A DNA stretch of 13,160 nt from Alphaproteobacteria bacterium (GTDB lineage Bacteria; Pseudomonadota; Alphaproteobacteria; Micavibrionales; Micavibrionaceae): the NCBI GenBank assembly GCA_030432775.1, contig JAUILO010000064.1, forward strand, positions 1 through 13,160, given 5' to 3'. The notes under the pieces are model-generated. The model had not been told where the DNA came from. It ran no database searches and saw only the letters and a list, made by a program, of their open reading frames with translations. Shown here one piece after another: positions 6,990-13,160 of the stretch (positions are counted from its first letter, which is position 1; each line of letters opens with the position of its first letter). The position numbers and the translations under genes are program-made.

Positions 6990-9203
6990 TTAATAGCCAT
7001 ATTTAGGCTGCATCGGTAGAACTCTCAGGTTCCGGTTCTGTCCATTATTGCCAGCATTGCCGGCATCCGGCCCATTGCCGCCACCGTTGCTTGGCGGTGG
7101 AGCGGGGGGATCATCGTAGTAATCGGGCACGTTATCCATATCAACAGTCTGTTTAAGGTAGGTATCCAGTAAGCCACCGACTTTGCTTCCGTGAATAAGG
7201 AGGCGGGCTTCTTGTAACTCGAAATTACCCTGGAATTCGATACGCCATGTTCCTTTTGTATGATTGCCAAAATGCCCATCAGTAGTACCAAGGGAATATT
7301 CAACATTTTTTCCGTTAATATTTGTTGGTGCAAGTTCGATAGAGCCGCCCGCCGGGTTGATCAGGTGGATGGTTGGCGGCACTCTTTGATCGCCAGCAAA
7401 TTTTAATGTCAGGTTGGTGCGCATGGTAATGATATCATCGTTCACCTTCAGTTCATGACTGTGCATAATTTGCGACTGTGCCGTTAGGCTTCTTTGGCTG
7501 GCGTCAATAAAATCTATCAGCAGGCTTCTATCAAGCGGAGTTGATGGCATAATGCGATTATCTGGCGCCGGGATGATATCTGTGATTGTGGCGGAGTTTT
7601 CCTGGTGGCTTTGTGTGTCAAAATTTAGATCCGGCATAGGAATATGCGGCATGATGTTGTCGAAAGACGGTGAAAAATCATATGGTGATTCTTTCACAGG
7701 GCTATAGCCATTATATCGCGTGACATCCGATGCGGCATGTACCTGCTCTGTCGACAGGTTTGGATACTGGTTTTTAAGATCGGATATTTCCTGTAATGTT
7801 TCTATATAACGCGTTTGATCAACGTAGCCAAAGCCGCCTTCTTCACTATTATAAAGAAGGTTGCGGCCATTATTGCTATAGGCAACGGTTTTGTTGCTCG
7901 GCGCAAGCAAGCCGCCCAGTGTATTTTTTTTCACTGTTGTGATGGGTTCAGCGGCGATAAGGGCGGCGCCGATGAGTTCGAATTCAGAAAGCTGCGGAAA
8001 TAATTCATGGGCACCGGATATCATGCCTCCCGCGTAAGGGCCGCTAAATGATGTGCCGGATAAATCACGTATCAATCCATTGCCATCGGCACCATATATG
8101 CTGTTCATAACAGGTATAGAAGCCATGATTCCGTTAATAAAGGCTTCGCGCACTCTGTCCGGATGCTCGCGTTGCCACTTGGCGGGCATAAGCAAGTCGG
8201 CTTTTCCGGGGAAATCCATATAGGTAATTAGCGGGTTTGCGTCGCGGGGCAATGGTGTAATGAATGGTATATGCTCACGGATGATGAGCTGATCATTAAA
8301 AATCTCCAGAGCTGTGCGCGAGTTTTGTGTTACGTTTTTGTTATAGAATTCGCCGATGCGTTTTCGTGCTTCTTTTTCCGTACGGATATAAGGGTACCCC
8401 CAATCCATAACCGGATCTGTGTATGGGTTTTTCACAACGAATGAAACTCCGCCACGGCTTGAATGTCCGGCAATTCGTAATGTGCCGTCAGTATCTGTTT
8501 CGACTTCGCCAATGCGAACCATGGCATCGGCGCGCATTGGATGAAACGCAGAAGGTCTATTAATACGCGAAGATGATGTTGCGCCATTATTGCCTGCTGA
8601 CCAGACAAATATCATATCCGAAGATGTCCATAATTTATCAGCCTGTTCAATGTCGCGTGTTGTATGAAGGTCACCTTGAGATATGCCATTACCACGATCC
8701 ATTAGAACCATACTGAGGGAAAGGATATCGACATAATCCATGAAGGATTGTGTCGTCGGGCTTTCTTGATCAAGGAATAGATCACCAAGGCTTTCCGGTG
8801 TTTCAATGAAACGAACATCAACATCGCTTTGGCTGATACCGTCTGCGGTGATATCCATGATATTGGCTGCGGCCTCGCCATGCTTTTCCAATATACCGGA
8901 AGGGATAGAGCCGGGCTGCAATGTAACGGCCTCAAATTCATCAAGGCTGCTTTCAAGCTGTACCGATATGGTGTTGTTGCCATCTGGTAATTGATCTTGC
9001 CCATGTTCGGTTTCAAAAGCATAGGAATGACTCCTGTTTAAATCCTTCCATGCCTGCGCGCTTGTTTGAGACGAGCGATCTTTATTTCCTGCTAATGAGA
9101 AAATATCACTTAATTTTTCCGGGCTGGGTGTTAGTGCAATACCAACGGCCAGTGCCGCGGTCGCAAAAATGGCGACCAAGCGCTTTTTAGCCTTAGTAAA
9201 CAT
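6990..9203 (-). CDS. Exported subtilisin-like (S8) serine protease with P-domain-like C-terminal region
   Basis: A 737-residue exported protein. Residues 1-25 are a signal peptide or anchor (KKRLVAIFATAALAVGIAL). S8 landmarks follow: KHGEAAANI with His108, LSLS (161-164), and VWSAGNNG with the oxyanion Asn205. The catalytic-serine motif is SGTSFSGP with Ser385. The usual 'VxVIDTG' strand is not evident; the best aligned segment, ISVQLESS (79-86), has Glu84 where Asp is expected. Asn205 and Ser385 are about 180 residues apart (66 in subtilisin), so there is a large insertion. Residues about 596-658 (NLTLKF, IHLINPAGG, GTWRIEF) look like the jelly-roll P domain of convertases. The tail (695-737) is Pro, Gly and Asn rich. 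The ATG at 9203 has AGGGAG eight bases upstream. The enzyme may be an active protease or a degenerate relative. Confidence 0.85.
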   Translation of the reverse strand: MFTKAKKRLVAIFATAALAVGIALTPSPEKLSDIFSLAGNKDRSSQTSAQAWKDLNRSHSYAFETEHGQDQLPDGNNTISVQLESSLDEFEAVTLQPGSIPSGILEKHGEAAANIMDITADGISQSDVDVRFIETPESLGDLFLDQESPTTQSFMDYVDILSLSMVLMDRGNGISQGDLHTTRDIEQADKLWTSSDMIFVWSAGNNGATSSSRINRPSAFHPMRADAMVRIGEVETDTDGTLRIAGHSSRGGVSFVVKNPYTDPVMDWGYPYIRTEKEARKRIGEFYNKNVTQNSRTALEIFNDQLIIREHIPFITPLPRDANPLITYMDFPGKADLLMPAKWQREHPDRVREAFINGIMASIPVMNSIYGADGNGLIRDLSGTSFSGPYAGGMISGAHELFPQLSEFELIGAALIAAEPITTVKKNTLGGLLAPSNKTVAYSNNGRNLLYNSEEGGFGYVDQTRYIETLQEISDLKNQYPNLSTEQVHAASDVTRYNGYSPVKESPYDFSPSFDNIMPHIPMPDLNFDTQSHQENSATITDIIPAPDNRIMPSTPLDRSLLIDFIDASQRSLTAQSQIMHSHELKVNDDIITMRTNLTLKFAGDQRVPPTIHLINPAGGSIELAPTNINGKNVEYSLGTTDGHFGNHTKGTWRIEFQGNFELQEARLLIHGSKVGGLLDTYLKQTVDMDNVPDYYDDPPAPPPSNGGGNGPDAGNAGNNGQNRNLRVLPMQPKYGY

Positions 9204-9273
9204 CGGTAGAACTCCCTGTGTTCTATATATTCTTTTTCTTTATTTTTGTGCTTTTTTGCACATTTATGATGAT

Positions 9274-9303
9274 AGTATAGGAACATATTTCACAATAAAT
9301 CAA
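9274..9303 (-). promoter_or_regulatory. Sigma70-like promoter of the S8 protease gene
   Basis: On the minus strand TTGATT (9298-9303), an 18-base spacer and TATACT (9274-9279) fit a sigma70-type promoter about 70 bases upstream of the ATG. The leader also holds a small hairpin, TGTGC and GCACA around six Ts (9247-9262). The spacer contains ATGTTCCTA, shared with the PBP1A promoter. Confidence 0.5.
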
Positions 9304-9374
9304 GCGTTTGTCGTTGCTCAGCTTTTGATAGCGACAGATTGGATTGTTTCATTCATCTATGATTTGTTAGGAAA

Positions 9375-11813
9375 TTAATATAATCCGCCAGTTCCAGACG
9401 TTGCATCGGCATCAATTTCACCGCTAAGGCTTGGCATGATGCTGATGCCTTTTCCATCCAGAATATAGATCTGGTCGGTTGGTTCTGTGCCGGGAATGAA
9501 TGATTCCCACAAAACGTGATGGTCACCTGGTTTGGCGCGCGTGCCGGTTTCGGCATTGATAAGAACCTGACGGATGCCCGGCGGGATCCGGAATGGTGTT
9601 GGCGGGGTATCTGCCAGAGCTTGCTCCATGAAGTCTTTAAACACAGGCACGGATACAGATGATCCGGTTTCTTTATAACCTAAAGGTTTTGGTTCATCAA
9701 AGCCGATGAATACACCGACAACAAGATCGGGTGAAAAGCCGATAAACCATGTGTCACGTGATTCGTTGGTTGTACCTGTTTTCCCGGCAAGTGGACGACC
9801 CAGAGATTTAATGCGAATACCAGTACCGCGCTGAACAACGCCTTCCATCATGGAAACAACCTGATAGGCGTGTCTTGGATCGGCGATTTGCATACGATTA
9901 TCAGGCGGTTTTGGTGTATCTTGCCCTGACCATTCAATGAGATCACCACAGCCATCACATGGGCGATCATCATGCACGAAAATGGTTTTACCGCGTCTAT
10001 CTTGAATTCGGTCAATCAGCGCCGGGGTGATTTTCTTGCCGCCATTTACAAGCTGTCCGTATGCAGCTGTCAGGCGAAGCAAGGTTGTTTCACTGGAACC
10101 CAGCGCATTGGCCAAATGCGGCGGCATGGAATCAACAATGCCGAATCTTTTGGCAGTTTCCACAATATAAGGCATGCCCACAAAATCAGCCAAACGCACA
10201 GTCATCAGGTTTCTGGACTTTTCGATACCAACACGAATAGGCGTCGGGCCATAGAATTCCTTGGTGTAGTTCGATGGTCTCCATAGACCGCGCCCTGCAC
10301 CTTGATCAATAACAAAGGGGGCATCCAGCACCAATGTGGCCGGTGTGAAGCCTTTATCAAGAGCGGATAAATAAACGAAAGGTTTGAATGCTGAACCGGG
10401 CTGGCGCATGGCCTGTGTGGCGCGGTTAAATTCGCTTGTTCCTTGTTTCCAGCCACCTTGCATGGCTAGAACACGACCTGTATGCGGATCAAGTGCAATG
10501 ATCGCGCCGTTAATATCAGGCACTTGGCGTAAGCCATATACCTTGCTGTTATCAACATCGACATGTTCGACCATGATAATATCGCCGGTTTTCAAAACCT
10601 GTTTCACCGACGTAATGGGGCTGCCGACTTTTTGTTTGGCAAGTGCTTTGCGAGCCCAGCTAATATATTTAAGCTGTAATTCGTCTTTGGTTTTATCTGC
10701 AAAGCCGATTTGTGCTTTATCTGGGGTGGTGTTTAAAACCACAGCCAGGCGCCAGCGGTCTATCATACCTTCTGGCGGTGTAAAGGTGGCTAGTTTTTGG
10801 TCCCAGTTAACAAGATTATCCCAATGGTCCAGCACACCGCGATAACCATGGCGGCGATCATATTCAATCAAACCGTTTCGTAATTCTTTTTCCGCGATTT
10901 TTTGCAAGAACGGATCAAGGCTGGTGCGTACGACAAGGCCACCGCCATATAGTGTGTCTGTGCCATAAAGTTTCGCAATTTCGCGGCGGACTTCTTCGGC
11001 AAAATAACCAGCCTCGACAAATTCCTCATTATCACGGTGTTTGATGATGATTGGTTTTGTTTTGGCTTCTTCTTCTTGCTCTTTGGTAATAAATCCATCC
11101 GCCTGCATTCTGGAGATAACCCAGTTACGGCGGGTAAATGCGGCATCATAATGGCGCAGCGGATTATAGTTATTCGGTGCTTTGGGTAGAGCTGCCAGAT
11201 AAGCCACCTCGTGAACTTCAAGCTCGTCTAGAGATTTGTTGAAATAATTTAATGCTGCCGCCTGTACACCATGAGAGCGCATGCCGAAATAAATTTCATT
11301 CAGGTATAGCTCTAAAATCTGGTCTTTGGACATGGCACGTTCAATACGAAAAGCCAGAATAGCTTCACGGATTTTACGCTCTATTTTAACTTCACCGGTC
11401 AAAAGAAAGTTTTTTGCAACTTGCTGTGTAATAGTTGATGCGCCCTCGGGGCGTCTATCCCCGCCCATATTGCGCAAATTGGTAATGGCGGCTCTTGATA
11501 TAGCGATATAATCAACGCCGTTATGGTGATAGAAATTTTTATCTTCGGCAGCGATAAAAGCGTTTTTCAATAAATCCGGCACGACTTCGATTGGTACGAA
11601 GATGCGTTTTTCTTCGGCGTATTCTGCCAGCAATTTACCGTCACCGGCGTAAAGACGTGTTACGACCGGCGGTTCGTAATCTTTTAGAACCGTGTAATCA
11701 GGCAGGTCACGCCCGTAATATGAAATGGAGTATACCGCAACCCCGACAGCCAGTATTAAACCAAGCATGCCCAGAGAAAATAACGTTAAGAATGAGTACC
11801 AAAGCCACTTCAT
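9375..11813 (-). CDS. mrcA: Penicillin-binding protein 1A, bifunctional glycosyltransferase/transpeptidase
   Basis: An 812-residue class A PBP that polymerises and cross-links peptidoglycan from lipid II at the periplasmic face of the inner membrane. A single N-terminal membrane anchor (residues 7-32) follows a short cytoplasmic MKWLWY. The GT51 domain has AAEDKNFYHHNGVD (catalytic Glu90), GASTITQQVAKNF (124-136) and ELYLNEIYFG (168-177). The region between the two catalytic domains (about 320-430) matches the inserted domain seen in PBP1A proteins. The transpeptidase has RQPGSAFKPF (Ser474, Lys477), KSRN (Ser533, Asn535) and LAGKTGTT (Lys678). All catalytic residues are intact and the length is normal. 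An extra CDGC pair lies at 619-622. The ATG at 11813 follows AAGG at eight bases. The gene is divergent from the gene at 12076. Confidence 0.97.
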   Translation of the reverse strand: MKWLWYSFLTLFSLGMLGLILAVGVAVYSISYYGRDLPDYTVLKDYEPPVVTRLYAGDGKLLAEYAEEKRIFVPIEVVPDLLKNAFIAAEDKNFYHHNGVDYIAISRAAITNLRNMGGDRRPEGASTITQQVAKNFLLTGEVKIERKIREAILAFRIERAMSKDQILELYLNEIYFGMRSHGVQAAALNYFNKSLDELEVHEVAYLAALPKAPNNYNPLRHYDAAFTRRNWVISRMQADGFITKEQEEEAKTKPIIIKHRDNEEFVEAGYFAEEVRREIAKLYGTDTLYGGGLVVRTSLDPFLQKIAEKELRNGLIEYDRRHGYRGVLDHWDNLVNWDQKLATFTPPEGMIDRWRLAVVLNTTPDKAQIGFADKTKDELQLKYISWARKALAKQKVGSPITSVKQVLKTGDIIMVEHVDVDNSKVYGLRQVPDINGAIIALDPHTGRVLAMQGGWKQGTSEFNRATQAMRQPGSAFKPFVYLSALDKGFTPATLVLDAPFVIDQGAGRGLWRPSNYTKEFYGPTPIRVGIEKSRNLMTVRLADFVGMPYIVETAKRFGIVDSMPPHLANALGSSETTLLRLTAAYGQLVNGGKKITPALIDRIQDRRGKTIFVHDDRPCDGCGDLIEWSGQDTPKPPDNRMQIADPRHAYQVVSMMEGVVQRGTGIRIKSLGRPLAGKTGTTNESRDTWFIGFSPDLVVGVFIGFDEPKPLGYKETGSSVSVPVFKDFMEQALADTPPTPFRIPPGIRQVLINAETGTRAKPGDHHVLWESFIPGTEPTDQIYILDGKGISIMPSLSGEIDADATSGTGGLY

Positions 11814-11896
11814 AGATTCTACCTTAATTAGAGCTATTACATCATCGCTGTATAGACCGTTCTCTGGTTTATATCAAATACCCTTATATTTGTGTT

Positions 11897-11924
11897 TCTA
11901 TAGAGTAGGAACATGGTCAAACAA
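11897..11924 (-). promoter_or_regulatory. Probable promoter of the PBP1A gene
   Basis: On the minus strand TTGTTT (11919-11924), a 16-base spacer and TATAGA (11897-11902) form a plausible sigma70-type promoter about 85 bases upstream of the ATG. The spacer contains ATGTTCCTA, also present in the S8 protease promoter. Confidence 0.4.
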
Positions 11925-11999
11925 AGGCACATAGCGATTATAGCTACACATTATATGGCACAGGACTGTGTCAGAAAAAAGACATATTCTATAATTTTA

Positions 12000-12028
12000 T
12001 TGCATTTTAAATTTACATAATATATATT
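12000..12028 (+). promoter_or_regulatory. Sigma70-like promoter of the gene at 12076
   Basis: TTGCAT (12000-12005), a 17-base spacer and TATATT (12023-12028) lie in a very AT-rich stretch 48 bases before the ATG. A 12-base dyad, CACAG GA CTGTG (11959-11970), sits upstream between the divergent promoters and could be an operator. Confidence 0.5.
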
Positions 12029-12075
12029 CACGCAGGTTTAATCATAATAAAAAATAAATGATTAGGGTGTGAAAC

Positions 12076-12816
12076 ATGAGTAAATCAAATTTATATATAA
12101 ATGCGCAGCAAGCAGGCATTACCAGTATCGCGGATGGGGAGTTCTTTGTTGTTTCCAGAGTTGATCTGCAATCGGTTGATACGGCGCTCGATATTTTCGC
12201 GGGTAGCGCACAAACAAATGGTGTTTTAATTCATGATCCGGCCGACCTGAAGCTGGCCTGTCAAATGGCCGAGCTGGAGGCGCATTATCTTGAAGTGGCG
12301 CCGACCCAGAAATTCATTCGTATTCGCGCCGACGGGCTAACGGCTCATGAGCTGCGCAGTGAGCTGACACGGGAATTATCCGCGAAATTCGGTTTTGATG
12401 CCAGCAAAGATTTTGATGCGTATTGGTCAGACCTTGATAAGCAGGTTGATACGTTAAGAAAGACATCTGACGCTAATGATCCGATATTGCTGGCGCTGTG
12501 TTTTCATGCGGCGGGAAGCCTGCAAAACCCAAAATGGCACATTGATAAGCATTTACCGCCAGATCGTGTGCGATCTGTGCGCAATATCGCGGCAACAGGT
12601 GCCGAGTTTGCGTTGCGTGAAGGTGTTCGCGAAACAAATAATGGCCGCAATTTTATCGTTGATGAGAGTGTGCAAATTAAGGAAGGTCAGTCGATCTTCA
12701 AACCATCGGAAGCTTTTAATGCGGTTCATAGGTCTCCGCCATCTGCTGATCATACAATTGGTCGCTGGAGTACGGTGATGACAACGGGGTTGGTCGCAAG
12801 TCCGCGCGTTTTTTAA
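12076..12816 (+). CDS. Conserved hypothetical protein, DUF1826-like
   Basis: A 246-residue soluble protein without signal peptide or membrane segment. Its C-terminal half has PKWHIDKHLPPDRVRSVRNI (residues 152-171), then GAEFALREG (175-183) and IKEGQSIFKPSEAF (201-214). HRSPP (218-222) and GRWSTVMT (229-236) follow. The order His155-x-Asp157, a strand of the type 'RSVRNI', and a late HRSP resembles DUF1826 proteins. It would fit a 2-His-1-Asp metal site on a double-stranded beta-helix fold; this is a recognition by eye and not certain. The N-terminal half is mixed alpha/beta with nothing recognisable. The ATG at 12076 has AGGG eight bases upstream and a promoter at 12000-12028. A strong terminator follows 30 bases after the stop, so it is probably monocistronic. 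Confidence 0.8.
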   Translation: MSKSNLYINAQQAGITSIADGEFFVVSRVDLQSVDTALDIFAGSAQTNGVLIHDPADLKLACQMAELEAHYLEVAPTQKFIRIRADGLTAHELRSELTRELSAKFGFDASKDFDAYWSDLDKQVDTLRKTSDANDPILLALCFHAAGSLQNPKWHIDKHLPPDRVRSVRNIAATGAEFALREGVRETNNGRNFIVDESVQIKEGQSIFKPSEAFNAVHRSPPSADHTIGRWSTVMTTGLVASPRVF

Positions 12817-12846
12817 AGTCTTAGGAATAAAGCAGGGATATTTTAC

Positions 12847-12880
12847 AAGGTCGCTTTCCTATAGATAAGCGGCCTTTTTT
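12847..12880 (+). terminator. Intrinsic terminator after the DUF1826-like gene
   Basis: AAGGTCGCTT (12847-12856) and AAGCGGCCTT (12867-12876) pair over ten positions with one G-U. The run continues into six Ts (12875-12880). On the other strand the hairpin lacks a good U-tract, so it terminates mainly plus-strand transcription. Confidence 0.85.
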
Positions 12881-12883
12881 ATG

Positions 12884-12922
12884 CCTCTACGTTATCACCT
12901 CTACGTTATCACCTCTACGTTA
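12884..12922. repeat. 14-bp tandem repeat, 2.8 copies
   Basis: CCTCTACGTTATCA is repeated exactly at 12884-12897 and 12898-12911, followed by a partial copy of 11 bases (12912-12922). It lies between the terminator and the end of the mlaF-like gene. It is non-coding and of unknown role. Confidence 0.9.
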
Positions 12923-12949
12923 CAGAGTAATGTTGTGGAGCTTTGTCTT

Positions 12950-13160
12950 TTAGGCGGCTTTGCTTATAGATTTACGTTTTTTTGCCCGCAATTCTTCTTC
13001 TTTTTGAAGGTCTTCTGTAATCGGACCATCGGCTCGACCATTGATAAATTGGTCAACGTAATCATTGCCGGAATGGTCAAGCTCATTAACGCCGCCATAC
13101 CAGATAATCTCGCCTTTATAGATCATCGCTACATAATCGGCAATCTTGCGGGCGCTGGCC
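12950..13160 (-). CDS. mlaF: MlaF-like ABC transporter ATP-binding protein, C-terminal fragment
   Basis: Only the last 69 codons and the stop are in the window; the gene continues past the right edge. The fragment begins ASARKIADYVAMIYKGEIIW, the region just after the H-loop in ABC ATPases. It goes on with NDYVDQFINGRADGP, which is the characteristic MlaF/Ttg2A tail, then a Lys/Glu-rich end (KRKSISKAA). MlaF is the cytoplasmic ATPase of the MlaFEDB complex that moves phospholipids between the inner membrane and the periplasmic carrier MlaC. The catalytic Walker motifs lie outside the window. No clear terminator for this strand is seen apart from the hairpin at 12847-12880. Confidence 0.9.
   Translation of the reverse strand, partial: ASARKIADYVAMIYKGEIIWYGGVNELDHSGNDYVDQFINGRADGPITEDLQKEEELRAKKRKSISKAA

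Noticed and set aside
9169..9378. Plus-strand small frame of 69 codons with a hydrophobic middle in the gap upstream of the protease gene
   Set aside because: It starts inside the protease signal-peptide region on the opposite strand and runs over the protease promoter. There is no good ribosome-binding site and no promoter for it.
10384..10845. Plus-strand frame of 153 codons within PBP1A
   Set aside because: It is antisense to the PBP1A transpeptidase region, which has all catalytic motifs intact.

Overview
The window looks like a chromosomal stretch from a Gram-negative bacterium, most likely an alphaproteobacterium. The 5S rRNA resembles the alphaproteobacterial form, there is the C-terminal tail of an MlaF-type ABC ATPase of the outer-membrane lipid asymmetry system, and a full-length class A PBP1A is present. 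Base composition is moderately AT-rich by eye. Genus cannot be fixed from the sequence; a Micavibrio-like lineage is only a guess. I see no phage genes, insertion sequences, CRISPR arrays or tRNA genes.

Layout. Positions 1-897 (+) are the end of an rRNA operon: the 3' part of 23S, a tRNA-free spacer of about 230 bases, and 5S. Head-on to it on the minus strand lies a two-gene unit (2850 to 955). It reads first a small sulfotransferase-like gene broken by a homopolymer frameshift, then a DUF3095 protein with class III nucleotide-cyclase-like motifs. A 12-bp-stem terminator (2999-3032) separates this unit from a minus-strand gene for a small exported, highly charged heptad-repeat protein (3073-3552). 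Divergent from that is an exported YHYH-domain protein (3670-4602, +).

The minus strand from 11813 to 4653 carries three large genes in the same direction. They are penicillin-binding protein 1A, an exported subtilisin-like (S8) protease with a P-domain-like C-terminal region and a non-canonical Asp position, and an unusual 746-residue protein joining a cupin-like N-terminal part to a complete inositol-monophosphatase domain. The protease has its own good promoter. It shares a 9-base promoter-spacer motif with the PBP1A promoter, so the genes may be co-regulated, although only the protease and phosphatase genes are plausibly one transcript.

Divergent from PBP1A is a 246-residue protein (12076-12816, +) with an HxD...HRSP pattern reminiscent of DUF1826. 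It ends at a clear intrinsic terminator followed by a 14-bp tandem repeat. The right edge holds the last 69 codons of a minus-strand mlaF-like gene.

The points most worth a second look are the cupin-like/IMPase fusion, the degenerate-looking S8 protease, and the frameshifted sulfotransferase with a slippery A-run. The charged heptad-repeat protein and the perfect inverted repeat around the DUF3095 start codon come next. None of these by itself proves a new system.
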